Shown here: positions 9,949 through 25,562 of the stretch, in pieces
How positions within the stretch are numbered: the first letter of the stretch is position 1
How the letters are laid out: each line of letters starts with the position of its first letter
Assembly: GCA_035578175.1 (NCBI GenBank)
Contig: JAQMRL010000001.1
Span: forward strand, 435,140,045-435,204,044
Source of the DNA: Catonia carolina
Taxonomy: Eukaryota > Arthropoda > Insecta > Hemiptera > Achilidae
Reading direction: 5' to 3'
DNA length: 64,000 nucleotides
The notes under the pieces: generated by a model
What the model was told of the DNA's origin: nothing
The model's database searches: none
The model's input: only the letters and a program-made list of their open reading frames with translations
Made by a program: the position numbers and the translations under genes

Positions 9949-12900
9949 GTAAGTTTATCTACATGTTATTTTTTTTTAAAATTAATTTGTATGAATTATA
10001 TTACTTACATAATAATAAATACATTTAATATAATTTAAACATAAATTTTAATATTTAAGTAACCTTTTAATTTAATTACAACGCTACTCTAGTAAGTAAA
10101 TAAAATTTATTACTGGTATTTTATCATTATAAGAACTACTCAGAACTAAAATTTTATTAATATTAGTTTATTAATTTTATATATTTTCGCTAACGACATT
10201 CTAAACAGTTTAATTCAAATTTTTTTTTTTAATTCCTAATTTTGTGTACGTTGCAATCTGTTCAATTCAGAACAATAAGCAACCCCATGACCCAATGAGA
10301 TGAGGATGATGTGTATGACGTGTAAATGAGGTGTAGTCTTGTACAGACCCAGCCCGACCATTCCTGGGAGAGTATGGTTAATTGAACCCCAACCATCAAA
10401 GTACACCGGTAACCACTGTCTAGTATTCAAATCCGAATAAAAGTAACTACCTTTTACTAGGATTTGAACCAGGAACCTTCGTCTTTACCTCTAGACCAAC
10501 AAGGTGGGTTTCAAATTTTTAATGTTAAATTTATTGCCGTTTTTGTAGTTTATTTCACCATAAATATGTTTTTAGAAATATTAGTACAGTAAATTAGTTT
10601 AATCACTGATTCTCGTGTTTTGGAAGGTTCAGAGTTTTTTCTTGAAAGACTGCACTTTTTTATATTTCATTTTATTTATTAAAATTTACAATTGTTCACG
10701 ACCAGTAAATATGCTGACAGTTTACAGTTTATTTTATACTATTTTTACACTTTTTAAAAGAACACTATTCATTTTCAGGATCCTCGTGATTTAATGTGAG
10801 GTCTATAACACTCAATGTTTTGACTAAACATTGAAATGATACAAAATTTGATGATATATGAATATAATATTAAATGTTAAAGTCTTAAAATAATAAATTA
10901 TTTTGTTAACAATTTGTGTTTACTGTGGTCAAATCAAATTTCAATAAAATATGGCCTACTATCCGAAATCTCAGCTCTACCTTCTGCGGAGCCGATGATT
11001 AGGATTGCCTAATAATTGTGAATAGTTCAGATCGCGTATTAGATTGTTTCTAATATTTATTTTTTTCTTAAATTTATTTATTTAACGTCGCATCAACTAC
11101 AACGGTCATTAGCGACGACGTTGGGGTGTAACTATTGTACAATGGAGAATGAAATGATTTTTTTGTAACGTATAACAAATATGCCCTGCCTGAGTGGGAT
11201 TCGAACCCAGGACCGCATGATGAGAGGCGAGCACGTTACCATCTGCGCCAATGCGGCCGGCTATATTTCTTTTATTCGCTGGTGTGTTTGATGGATTGTT
11301 TCACTTAAGTAAGTGATGTAAACATCCTTGAGGAACGTTTGAAGAAACGTTAACAAACTGTCCTTAGTAATTCTGATTAAAAACCGTTGTAGATTACCCA
11401 TAACTGAGGGCTGAGAATCCCTACATCTACGTACAGTTATTCAGGTATGGCCTACAGAATTTTACAGAACTTACAAGAAATTGTAACTAATGATTAGGCT
11501 AAAATCGCAAATTTATAGATTATATTAGTAACATTATTTTGTTAAAGATTATTTCTATTGTTTGTATGTAATAAATGACAGAAAAAACAGCCAAACAAAA
11601 ATTATGTATAACCCTCACCGCAGAATGTTACACCAAGATTTCTTTCGTCTCACTCGGAGACATCTTCAGGATGAAGAGCTCACGTTCCCACACATTAAGT
11701 CGAAGACCACGTCAATAAATCCAATGAATAATGTATCTTGATGTAATACTCTGAGGTGTGTTGTACAGATATCTTTAAAGACAGAAAAGGTTCTCACATG
11801 CTGACTTTTTTATTTAAAGACTAAATATATATACACTTATATATATATGACTTTTTTATTTGTCGTGTTTCGCGATTTTACAAAATTTATTTATGAAAAT
11901 ACCTTGTAACTTAAAAAGTATTGATCTTCTGTTAAATTTTATTGTATTATCGTTTTTCATAATTATTACTGAACTAACCTGCAAAAGTTTATGTTAATCC
12001 GTGGAACAGTTGTTGAACAATGACGTGTATTTGGAAAAAAATACGGGTTTTTCTTCAAAAACAAAACTTTTACTAAATTATACATTATCTCATTAAGTGT
12101 GTGTTTTTCGAAATAATTTTATAGAAAAAACATGCTAAATACTTTGTGTTGTAAAAATACGTCATTTCCAACAAGTTTCAGTAACTTAAAAAAAATTGAT
12201 AGTTTTCTGAAATGGTTTTACAATCCGCATATTGCTCCCCTCTGCGGGAGGCCATCAAGTTATAGACAGCAGTACATAATTATTTTTGTTTGCTTCTTCT
12301 TTCTGTTATTTATCAGTAATATTATATTAAGTTCTCATTTAATTATCTTCTTGGTGAAAACACAGATATATTTTTAAGGTTTTGTGAACACTAACATTAA
12401 CTCTTTTTACAATTGCAAGATTTCCGAAACGGTTTTGTATACGTGAGTAGATCTACAGTTTAATGGTTTTCTTAAAAGTTCTTTATTAATTTGTAAAGTG
12501 TGAATAATACATTTAGAAAAAAAAGAGTCTGTATAATGATAGTTGCACATGTGTTACATGTAATAAAAGTTCTAGAGGTATAGTTGCAGGATAATAACAA
12601 GGAAAATTAGAAACATATATTATGCAACTGTCATCAAATAGTCTTTATTGTATACCATGTAAACGAAATTTTAAAACATAATTTTTTTTAAATAAATTTA
12701 ATTCGGAGGAAAGAAAGAAAAGATTATTAGATTTTCCTAGTAAAGCCATTGCTATGACGTTTATAAATATTATCCGAAAACCGGATGCACATACTCGCAC
12801 ATATAGCCTACTATTGCTTTAGGAGTTGAATAGTAGTCATACTACCTCAGTAGGCCTACTCTTATTAAATTATCGATATAAGATAAAAAATCTGGTGTGA

Positions 12901-15900
12901 AACACTCACACAACTTTCTCTTGCCGATGCAAATAATTACAATACAATGTAACATTCGTCATAAAACATTAGAAATAAACAAAAAACTAACCTCAAAAAA
13001 CATAACCTTATTTTAATCATGAGTGAATGACGCAAAATGAAAATCGTACTCAGTTTGGCTTAAAAAACGGAAAATCACACTTTCACGCTTAACTAAGCTC
13101 TGTAGAGAAAAATTCTCTAAATAAAAGTTGTAGACATTTTAATTTCCTATAAATTTTATTATATACTACACTTTTGTCGTAAAATGCGTACTAAAGCCAA
13201 AATCTTAAAAAAATCGATTTTTCACACGTTTTCGTGAGAAAAAAACAGAAAAACGCTAATTACCGCTAAACTAAGCGTTATACAAAAAAATGTTTGAAAT
13301 AAAAGTTGTAGGATTTTAAAGTTTTTACAATTTTTATTATATAAAGTTTTGCGCTAAAATGCATATTAAAGCCGTAATCTTAAAAAAACACTTTTTTACG
13401 TAAAAACACCCTTACCAAGAATTTCAGCAAACATGGCGCCTACCCTATCTTGTAGAGAATAAAAAACTGAGTGAATGATGCGATTTTAAAAAAATCGTAG
13501 GACCAGTTTTTGAGAAAATCGCAAAATAGTGAAAAATTATACGAATAAACTACTACTTCCGGTTGACCGATTTTGATGAAAATGTTCGTGTCGGGTCCGG
13601 TAGTGGTATGTAACTTAAGTTTCAAGTTTCAAGTTCGTACAATGTTCCGTTCTTGAGATATTTTGTATACACACACACACACTCACAGACACACACACAG
13701 ACTAATCGCTAAAAACATGTTTTTTGGGTTCAGGGGGTCTGAAAACGTATAGATCCGGTGAAAACTCGATTTCGAAAAATCGACATGAAAACAATACTTT
13801 CCTTCCTATATATTCATATAGGCAAGAGTAAGTAAAAAGGTACTTGAAACTAATGTCCCAAGCAAAACTTTATGCATTTCCATGGTTTAGATAAGTCAAC
13901 TAACTATTTTTCAACTAAATAATAGCCTAATATTTAATTCTAAATGTTTAGTTTTCATATACCTACACGAAGCCATATCTAGGCATTATCACACAAAAAG
14001 AAAAATTTATTCAACGAGAAAGTTTACTTGTATTAAGGTCTATTAGTCAAATCTGTTCAACAAATTTGTGTTTTTAATATCTAAATCGATTTATTAATTT
14101 GTCTTGAACTATATGAAGATAAGTATCTTTTTACCTTTTTCATCTATATGGAAACCCACCGGGTTGGTCTGGAGGTAAAGTCGTCGCCAAAATCAGCTGT
14201 TAAACAGCTGATTTTCGGAGACGAAGGTTCCTGGTTCAAATCCTAGTAAAGGTAGTTACTTTTATACGGATTTGAATACTAGACAGTGGTTACCGGTGTA
14301 CTTTGATGGTTGGGGTTTAATGAACCATACTCTCTCAGGAATGGTCGACCTGGGTCTGCACAAGACTACACCTCATTTACACGTCATACACATCATCCTC
14401 ATCTCATTGGGTCATGGGGTTGCTTATTGTTCTAAATTGAACAGATTGCAACGTACATATTAGGAATTAAAAACAAAAAAACCACTATATGAATATTTTA
14501 GACAAGGAAAGTATTGTTTTCATATCAATTTTTCTAAATCGAGTTTTAACCGGATTTGCACGTTTTGAGACCATCTGTACCCAATCTAACATGTTTTTAG
14601 TTACTGGTATGTGTGTGTGAACAAAATGTCTCAAGAACGAAATATCCTACGAAGTTGAAAATTAAGTTACGTAGGCCTACCATACGAAAACCTGCCACGA
14701 ACATTTTCATCAAAATTGGTCAACCGGAATCCAGTAGTTTATTCGTGCAATTTTTCAATCATTTGCAATTTTTCAATCATTTGCAATTTCTCAAAAACGG
14801 CTCTTACAATTTTATTAAAATTACCTTATTCACTACATTTCTCATGCTCAACAAAATAGGGTTAGCTCCATGTCTGCTGAAACTCTTGAGGAGACTTCTC
14901 TCGTATAAAATATTGGGTTTTTAAGATTGTGGCATTATTATGCAATTTAGACCAAACATGTATGTAATCAAAGTTGTAGAACATTAAAAAACTACAATTT
15001 TTATTTCATACATTTTTCTACAACGCTTAAATTAGCAGCAATTAGTGACTTTCTGTTTTCTTCATGATAATCTGTAAAAAATAGGATATTTTAAAATTGC
15101 GGCCTTAGTATCAATTTTACGAAAAAGTGTATATAAAGGTTTATGGTAAAAGTTTACGATCAAAGTTATTGAAAATAAACCAACCATACTTTTATTTTAA
15201 GCATTTTTCTCTACAGAGCCTAGTTTAGAAGCAATAACTGATTTTCCGTATTTTTAAGCTCTACAGAGGTTGATTTTAATTTTGCGTGATTCAGTCATGT
15301 CTAAAATTAGGTTATGTTTTTCATTTTACATAGTTTACTTATGATTAAACATTGGTTACATGGTTCATTATTTATATTGGCAAGATAAAGTCATGTGAGT
15401 GTTTCACACCAATTTTTTTAAAAATCTTTTTTTGTTAATAATGTGAGAATCCTTTACGTTTACAGAATTAATATTATAAATCAAGGAAAAACCTTTTGAA
15501 TGGTCTTTCATTTTTTAATAACGATGGCATAAATGCATTTTTGTATTTCAATTACCTTGCAATATATGCGGATAGGTGTTGAACTACAACACATGTAGGC
15601 TAAGTGTAAATAGAAAAAAGTGAATAGTACATTAATAACGAATATTATTAACTTGTCTCAGCATATTAATTTTCTGTAAACATCTGTGCGTTGTAGGCTA
15701 TTGAATTACTGAAAATACAGACTTCATATCTTTCATACTGCTATAAAAATAGTTTGTCCCCACGTGAAAAAGAAATCATGTTTCAAGGTGTAATTTCATA
15801 CAAATACTCATGATTTTGTGAGTTTTTACTTTTTTCGTGGATATAAAAAGGTGAGCTATTGTAACTGTACTAAAATAATTGTACTCGTACTTATTTTTCT

Positions 15901-18900
15901 AACTCGGTAACAACTAATTACAACAGCGTTTCAGCTCTACCTGTAAGTTTTCTGGGTTATGCTTTGCATAGATTCAGAGAATTTAAATATAGTTTTACTA
16001 TGCTAAACCATATTTCTGTTTTTCTTTAAGCAAAGTGATGGAGGTATTCTCTATACCCTTGTAGTATCAGTCTAGCAGTGTTTTCATTTCAGTGTTTGGT
16101 GAAGCACGACTAGGCTGTTATTTCTACTTAATGTATATTTAAAATTGTGAATATTGCCTTGCTTAGGGCGAATATTTCACTACATAATTTGGTGGTAGGC
16201 ACTGTTTACCAGTTGCCTATCCCTCTACTTAATTTGGTAGTTTAGAATTTCTAAAAATCGATTTTTAGGCCAATTCGCAAGTATTCCGGTCAAATTAATG
16301 GATATTTTAAACATTTAGTGTTAGCTAAAATCCAGAATGTTCCATCACAGACGTTAAAAATGTCAGTTAATGCAGACTCTTACTTTTCTAACGCTACTTT
16401 CCATATATTCAACTTTATCAAAACTTTCACACCAGAATTTTTATTCATTCAAACCAACTGATACGCAAAATTTCTTCCCTTCATTTACAAAATAACATTT
16501 AAAGACGATCAGGAAGGAAGTAGAGAAGGAATTTATAGTTCAAGGATTTTATGTCGTTGATAAAAAGATTCATATAGATTATGTGTTTTTATTTAATTAT
16601 TAAAACCAAATAAAAAAATTCAGGTATCAGTCAGTCGATGGCGTTCTTTAAGAACGCCATCGACTGATAGATATCTGAAGTTATCAGATAAGAACTTGGT
16701 CATGTTATGTCACTTATTCCTTCTCCCACTAAATTTTAATAAATATTTTTATTCATAATTTCAAAAGAAAATTTTACAGCCCAAAGATTAAATTTAAAAA
16801 ATGTCAGTAGCTCAAGAAGAAACACGACACTATGAAAATGTACCTAAAAGTAGCAAATTTAACATTGGCGGGATACAAAGTACAGCTCTCACCTTAACCG
16901 AGCAGCGCCTTCATTTAATTCTTACGTAGGCTATGCGAAATGTATCGGATACGTTATGAAGTGTAATGTTTTGGAAGATAAATACCGGGAAAGAGAGGAA
17001 AAGGAATGTTTAGAAATCAGAGGTAACAAACGCTTGTTATAATATTGTGTTATTAATTATTCATTGTTTTATGAACATCATTCACTGTTAATGAAAGATG
17101 AAACTTTATGTCCCTACACACGCATGAAAAGAATGGTTACTGAAAATAACCAATGATTACAGCTTTAAGTATACATTCGATTGAATTTAATATTCAGCAA
17201 GGTAATTAAACGGGCTCTAGTACTGTACCTTGGTTAACGTGGAAACTTGGATTACTGTAATTTGAAACTTTTGATCGCTTGTCTAGGCTATTTGTTGCGT
17301 ACGTTGAAACCTCCTGAATCCGTCTCCTTCACTTCGTTTAAACTTTTATAGGGCAGTACTGTTGTTGTTGTTTAGGTCAACAGCCGAAAGGCTGGTTTGA
17401 ACCTCTAGAGGTTTTACTAAGTAAAAACGAGGAGTAAGGTGGTTTACCATTGCCTTCCTCACTGAGTTGAAAGAGTATGCTTATCAGCATGCCAGGCCCT
17501 CCGAAAAGCACTCACTTTCCACCCTGCAAATGACACCTTCGCTTCATTCACCACAGGGTCTGGCTGCATAGTGAAATTCATTACTCTCAGAGGAGATAAC
17601 TCTGACTAGTGTCTTTTACACCTCTACCTCTTCTGTTCTTAAATAGTTCAGTCATATAAGTGGCTGACTATGTGATAAGAAACAGAACTATTTTTTTTAG
17701 CCCTGGACCAAACAGATAGAGTGCAATTAAAATAACACTCCACCTGCCCGTTTTGGGCATAGGTATAGGGCAGTACTATGGGGAAAATTATATACATATA
17801 TGTTGTAAAATGTTAAATTTTGCTTTATAGGGACTTGAATAATGTATTTCTAGTGCCAGAACTGTAAGATTTTCTTTTTTTATGATAAGCCCTGGTAAGT
17901 ACTTACCAAGGAACGTTATTGAAATAAGAATCGCATAATGTTTAATGGTAAGAATGCTTACTAAAACAACTTGTAGTACTATATAACAAAAAATGTGTAG
18001 AATAAATTATCTTAACTTTATATTAGTATGAATGCTTACTTTCCCGTAAGAAAACTCGAATTTTCTAAGCACTGTACAAAAGTAACAAGAAAACAACACG
18101 GTTGTGTACGCTGATATGAATCCTTACCACATTCGTGTAACTCACAAAGCAAATGGTCACGCGCGCTAATTTCAAAATCTGGATAGCCTACTTACCAAAG
18201 AACATGTATAACACCATAAAAATTCCACTAACGTTCAACTGCATAGCTTATTCTTAAATATACTCGACCTTATTGCCAGTGGTAAGTATACTTACCAAAG
18301 ACCTATAAAGGGTTAATAGGGGTAATTTGTATTGAAATTAATTCTTCTTGGTTGAGAATATAATTCTAGTGTTATTTACCCCTCTGTCTTTTTTGCTTTT
18401 AAATGTCTTAGCCATTTTTCCACTAAGAACGATTGATGGAATGACTACATAATTTATAAATAAATGTTTGAAGCGATAAAGTTAACGTCACATGCGCTTG
18501 TTTATTGTAATGGTGGATTATCTGTGTTTGTGTTGGTGTGGTTATATAACTCAAATTTCTTTTAGAGAACTATGCGGATCAACAATATAGAAAAAAATCA
18601 GATCAACCGATTTTTATTATTGTTTTTTGAAGATGACAATTTAGAATAACAGACCAAACAGGAAAGAAAGAGGGAGAATTCCCTTATTTTTAATTGGTGG
18701 GGATAATAATGGACTTTGGAACAAAACAAATCAAATGTGTTTAAGCCTACAATTTGGACCTTTGATCGATCTAGCCTAGACTGAATCATAATCTACCTCA
18801 ATATCTGATGTAAAATAAAAATAAACTTTTTATTTTGTTGTCACACCCACTTTTTATAATTAATACTCTTGTTTAATTGGTTGGTTATTTTTTCTAGATC

Positions 18901-21900
18901 GTTTGTTATAGAGAATGATTAAGTACAGTAAGATCCAAAATTTGACCGTTACTTACATTATTAATAGTAGGCATTGTAACATTTACGCGTTTGTTTCATA
19001 GGGCGTAAAGTGTGGTGATAGTACATAACAATAATAATACACCATCCCATTTCAACATTTTACATTTTAAAGTCCGCAGAGCAAATAAAAAGGTTTCCAG
19101 ATGGAGAAAAATCTTTGTCAAAAAATTTTTTTTATTAAATATAGAATGTTTAAACTTATTTAACATTGTGTACGTAGGGTAATTATAATAGTTAGGCTAC
19201 AACTGTGGTGTTATAGGAAATCCGCTTTTCTACGAGTAAATAACTCAGCATCTGTAAAAGATTGCCTTCAATTTTTTAGATGTCTTTTTTTATTTTCTCA
19301 CATGGATATTTAATGATTTAGAGTAAAACCAGGTTAAAAAATTACTTTACTCTTTATAGTGAATGATAATACTAAAATGGTTGCCTTTTTGTCTTAGTGG
19401 TTAGCATGGTCAAATACAAAACGGGAGATCCCATTTTTTTATTCCGTTCTTTTTTTATTCCTAATGTGTGTACGTTACAATCTGCTCAATCAGAACAATA
19501 AGCAACCCCAAGACCCAGTGAAATGAGGATGATATGCATGACGTGTAAATGAGATGTAGTCTTGTACAGACACAGACTGACCATTCCAGAGAAAGTATGA
19601 TTAATTGAACCCCATCCTTTGATTTGATTTTTTTATATTTTTGTACTTTGATGGCAAAGTACACTGGTAACCACTCTCTTGTATTTAAACCCGTAAAAGT
19701 AACTTCCTTTAATAGAATTTGAACTAGGAACCTTCGTCTTCGAAAACCGACTTACACAGCTTTCTCGCAGCAACGATTTAAACTCTAGACTAGACTATAC
19801 CAACTCGGTGGGTTATTTCTTTCTAGTTCCTAAAAATATTAATGTATTAAGCCACACTGTAGTCGTTAATTACTATGCCATTAATGCGACTTTAAAAAAC
19901 CTAAAATACATTAAATTACATAAACAATTTCATAACTTTTTTTTATAAATTCTTGTATCAGTAAAAATTGACTACAGTGTAACTAAGGTGAGACTGTGTA
20001 ATGTTTTTAACTGAAAATTTCGATTTTCGGTTGTTATGTTTTTCAATTGTTTAAACCTAGTTCAACCACGAAACTTTAAATTACGCGAGAAAATAGTATT
20101 TTAATGAAAAAAATTAAGTTTTTAGGAGATTTACCCAGAAAAATTATTGTGTCACCAAGAACGAATATTTTTCATAATTTTATACGGATCGTTTAAGAGC
20201 AAAGGGAATTTTATTACATTTAAAATATCTGCATTATCTACTGTTTTTAGTACTCTCAGCCATTGGTTCATCTTTCTAACCAACTGTTGATGGGAAATTC
20301 ACTTGTTTGTGTTGTAAATTTTGTTTTTGATTTGTGCCTTTTTGTTTTTTTGCCTGTTCCCACAAATTTAAATTTGTAACATTAAGGTACATTTTTCTCG
20401 GAAACCATTAAACCTAACAGACTGAAATTTTTACCAGTTATTTATCTTGCGTATGCACATATTGTGGCGTTTTTATAACTTCCTCAAATTCTGAAAAAAT
20501 TATTAATATGTAAAATACCGTTGAAAAAAATTTGTAAAAATTTTATATTATTCGTTATTCTGTTTTTAACTTTATGGTTCAACAGATTAAATTTAAAAAA
20601 TGCCAATAGCTAGAAAAACCCGACATCTATAAGTAAGTAAAGTTTCATTTCCTTATCGTTTATCAATCCTGTGAAAAATGTACCTAAAAATAGCAAATTT
20701 AACATTGGCAGGGTACAAAGTACAGTCTTCCCTTAATGAAAATCTCCATAAAATTGCAAAACCACGTATTAAACGAATGCTCTAATATAGGTACTTTCTT
20801 AGTGGCAATTAAAAAAGAAAATATTACGCTATGCGGCATATCTATTGTAAAAATTCGGAATTTCTTGTAACATAACTTTTTCATGGGAATTTTCCTGTTG
20901 AAAACAGGCATAATATCTTGTTATGTTAAATTAATTCTTGGTACTCGAAAATCACAGACACTAATATTGTATAATTGATGAAGTGTAGCCTATAGCCTAC
21001 GTAGGGTATCACTGGCAGGGTTCTTTATCTGTTTATTAATAAAATAAAGTTACATAACAATGTTTTTCACCTATCGTCTGAAGATACCATTTATTACGTA
21101 ATGGTCAATGGCCTTATTTCTTGACTGTTTACTAACATTGTTATCAGTAATTGCCATTTTATTTATGGTTAAAGATACTGCTGTCTAAAAGTCACACGCC
21201 TCATTATAGTTTACTTAGGCTTACAGACCCGACTTGTACTTTGTTAACTTACTGTACTCTTAATAAATATATTATTATAAAACAGATATTATAAATAAAT
21301 AATTTGAAAAATATTACAATATGTTTGATGTTAAGGCATTGTAACTCCTCGACAACACAATTCTAAAAAGAAAATTAAAGCGGCTAGCAACCTTTCCACT
21401 CTATTTAAAGGGCTAGTCAACCCACCCAGAAAATGAAAATGAAAACTTCTGGCTATAATTTATCATTATTTATTTTAAATGAAAGAGTAATTTACTAGTA
21501 CTCATCTACCATTTGAACCAAGCCAAAAAATTAATTACAGCCCCTAATATAAGGGAGAGGTTGGAAATGCGGGCTTTTACGGGGAATCAAATATCTCAGG
21601 AACCAAGAAAGATATCAACATGAATCTTGTGCTACAAAATACAGAAAATTGCTCTCTATTATCTGTTATATGCGCTTGAATGTATTTTTTCTTATAAGAA
21701 ATTTATTGAAGAAAAACCATATTTTCAAAAACATTTATTTTATGTATTCACCAATTATTTTTTAACTAAATCCCTATTAAGGTTTTTGTAATAATCATTC
21801 CACAGATAATAGAGCAAGAAATTATGAACATTTGAAAAAAAAAACATCGTCCAAATATCTCCAATACAAACCAAAATATTTAATTCCCAAGAATGTACGA

Positions 21901-24900
21901 TCGTGCAAAAACTGCATTTCCGGAAAACTTAAAAGTTGAAGGAATAATTTCACTCGCCTTACTAGTGAACTTTATATTAAACAGATGTTTTTATAACTTT
22001 TTGTCAACGTACAAACAAAGTAAATAAATGTTGTACTTCAGAAAATTTTAAACTTCAAATAAACGCAAAAAACAATCAAAATTAAAAAAAAAATCATCTT
22101 CTTGAGTTGACTACCCCCTTAAGGGGAGACTGTACTTTGTATCCCGCAAATGTTAAATTTGCTATTTTTAGGTACTTTCTTCATAAGATTAGTAAACGAT
22201 AGGGAAATGAAACTTTACACACTATAGGTGTCGGGTTTCTTCTCGAGCTACTGACATTTTTTCAATTTAATCTTTGGACCATACCATTTTTTTTTAAATT
22301 ACGAATAACATAGAATTTTTAAAAATTGTTTTCCACGTATTTTGCGTAATACTAATTTTTGGAGCTTCTGAGGAAGACGTAAAAATGTCGGTATGTGTAG
22401 ATATACAAGATAATTAACTGATAAAAATTTAAGCCTGGTAAGTTTATTGGTTTCTGAGAAAAATTTACCTTAGTGTTAAAAATCTAAATTTACGGGAAAA
22501 GGTAAAAAACAAGAAGGCACAAATCAAAAATCATATGTACACAAACAAGTAAATTTCCCATCAACAGTTGTTTAGAAAGCTGAATCAGCAGCTGAGAATA
22601 TTAAAAACCGTGATGCAGATATTTTAAAAACTAAAATTCTCTCTGCATTAGAACAAGCTATATAAGATTATGAAAAAATATTAGTTCTTCGTAACATGAT
22701 AATTTTTCTGTATAAACCTGATAAAAACTTAATTTTGTCATAAAAAATATTTTTTTTGATATAATTTAATATTTTTCTGGTAGATCTAGGCCTAAACTAT
22801 TGAAAAAGATAAAAAAACCAGAAATTGAAATTTTGAGTTAAAACCATCGTGCAATCTCCCCTTAAAAATAAGAGTAGCTATAGGTTTGATTCAGTTAATT
22901 TTAAACATTCGAATAAGAGTAAGTGTACCTCGGTAAATTTCAAAACCATTCAAAAAAGCGGAGTTCATTTAAAAAAATGAACGGCTTTTCTTGTTTATCG
23001 TTAAAAAATAAAAATAGTCGCAGGTAAATAAAACAAATTTTTTTTAGCTTTAATTTTTTATCTGGAACTGTCCTTTATTGATAACCACCCAATTTTATCG
23101 CTGTATTTTTGACGTGATTCGGTATGAATTTTTTTTTAATAGAGATAGATCTTCAGGGAAGTTTGTTCGAGAATGGCTGTCAGCTGGTGACCGTACTAAG
23201 TTCCTTGCCCAACCGTTGTTGTTTAACAATTGATAGCGAATTTCTACCAGTTGACTGACTGGGCTGGCCCAAAGGCCAAGTAAAATTTAAAAAATAAAAA
23301 ATAAATAAGAGATTTAGAATTAAATCTTAAGTAAATTGTTGGCTACTATAAATTTTAATTGAAATTACTACATGTAATTTTAATAGAAGCTTGCATTTTA
23401 CACGTTCCCTCTACTTGCCTCCTGCCTCTTATTCCGAATAGCCAACACAAGTACTGGTTGTTAGAAAATTAAGCTTCTAAACTGTTACCAGTGTTTAATA
23501 TTTTGGTATGAATTTATTTCTTGTAAAGTTCTTCTTCTTCCAACCAAGGATTAAGCCACAACCTGTTCCGAACTCTCAAACTATATCATCTATCTCCATC
23601 TTCTCTTAGGTCTACCGACATCCCTTTTCCCTTCTGGAGCATACCAGTGTGCCTGCATAGGTATCCTGTGATCCGACATCCTTGCCATGTGCTGTCTCCA
23701 ACTTTGGCGATAATCCTTTATCTTTTCGTTCAAGTTGTAAATACCCAATTCTGACGTCCTCATTTCTTATTCTATCCAAGCGTGTACTTTCCTTAATTCT
23801 TCGAAGAAATCTCATCTCGGCTATCTGGATTCTCCACTCTTGGGTTTTGTTGTTGTCCACGCTTCACTTCCGTGCAGAATAACTGGAGCTGCAATAACTT
23901 TATAGAACTATAAGTAAAGTTCTGCCCATAACAGACAGGTGGAGTGTCAAATTATTTACACTGAATCTGTTTGTTGCAGGGCTAAAATAAATAGTTCTGT
24001 TTCTTATCACATGGTCAGTCAATTAAATGACTGAATCATTTAAGAACAGAAGAGGTAGAGGTGTAAAAGACACTAATCAGAGTTATCTTCTCTGAAAGTA
24101 ATGAATTTCATTGTACAGCCAGACCCTGTGGTGAATGAAGTGAAGGTGTCATTTACAGAGTGGAAAATATGTGCTTTTCAGAGGGCCCGGCATGCTGATA
24201 AGCATACTTTTCCACTCAGTGAGGAAGGCAATGGTAAACCACCTCACTCCTCGTTTTACTTAGTAAAACCTCTAGAGGTTCAAACCAGCCTTTCGGCTGT
24301 TGACCTAAACAACAACAAGTAAAGTTATTCTAATTAAGTAATTAAGTTAGTTTCTTGTAAAGTTATGGTGGTTAATTTTATAATCCTATTTTAGTTTATA
24401 TATACCACGTTCATCATTTACCGGTACTGTAGTAAGTTTTAATCTCTTATGCACTGAACTGGTGAATTTCCTTGCACTATAACATAAACAGCATTACATT
24501 TTGTGTTGACAATTATAAAAGCAAACACTGCAGAGAATAATACAATCTAATCAACTAAAAGCGATTGGACTATTCTGATTATAAAGTATTTATTTTAATA
24601 TTCAAGTAATACGTATACATCAATCAAAGTAAAAACCTGGTGTGAAACACTCACACAACTTTCTCTTGCCAATGCAAATAATTAACAATAAACCTAACAT
24701 TAGTAATAAAACATAAGAAATAAACAAAAAACTAACCTCAACAAACATAACCTAATTTTAATCATGAGTGAAAGACGCAAAATGAAAATAAACCTCAGTT
24801 TGGTTTAGAAATACGGAAAATCACTCTTTCTCTCTAAACTAGGCTTTGTAGAGAAAAATGCTCTAAATAAAAGTTGTAAATCTTTTAATTTTCTATAAAT

Positions 24901-25499
24901 TTAATTATATACACTTTTGTCGTAAAATGCATACTAACGCCGAAATCTTAAAAAAATCAATTTTTTACACATTTTCGTGAGAAAAAAAACAGAAAATCGC
25001 AAATTACCGCTAAACTAAGCGTTATACAAAAAATTGTTTGAAATAAAAGTTATAGGATTTTAAAGTTTCTACAATTTTTATTATATAAAGTTTTGCGCTA
25101 AAATGCATATTAAAGCCGTAATCTTAAAAAAACAACGTTCTTACGAGAAAACACCCTCACCAAGAATTTCAGCAAACATGGCGCCTACCCTATCTTGTAG
25201 AGAATAAAAAATTTAGTAAACCAGGCGATTTTTAAAAAAATCGTAGGACCAGTTTTTGAGAAAATCATAAAAAAGTGAAAAATTACACGAATAAACTACT
25301 ACTTCCGGTTGACCGATTTTGATGAAAATGTTCGTGTCGGGTCCAGTAGTGGTATGTAACTTAAGTTTCAAGTTTCAAGATCGTACGATGTTCCGTTCTT
25401 GAGATATTTTGTACACACACACACACAACACACACACACACACACAACACACACACACACACACACAGACACTCACGCACACACACATACACACAAGCG

Positions 25500-25562
<63 letters not shown>

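Noticed and set aside
24101..24322. 73-codon open frame with a conserved-looking peptide
   Set aside because: It occurs in most SINE-B copies on the same strand of the element, is overwritten by stops or shifts in others, and spans element-terminal repeats; best explained as incidental.
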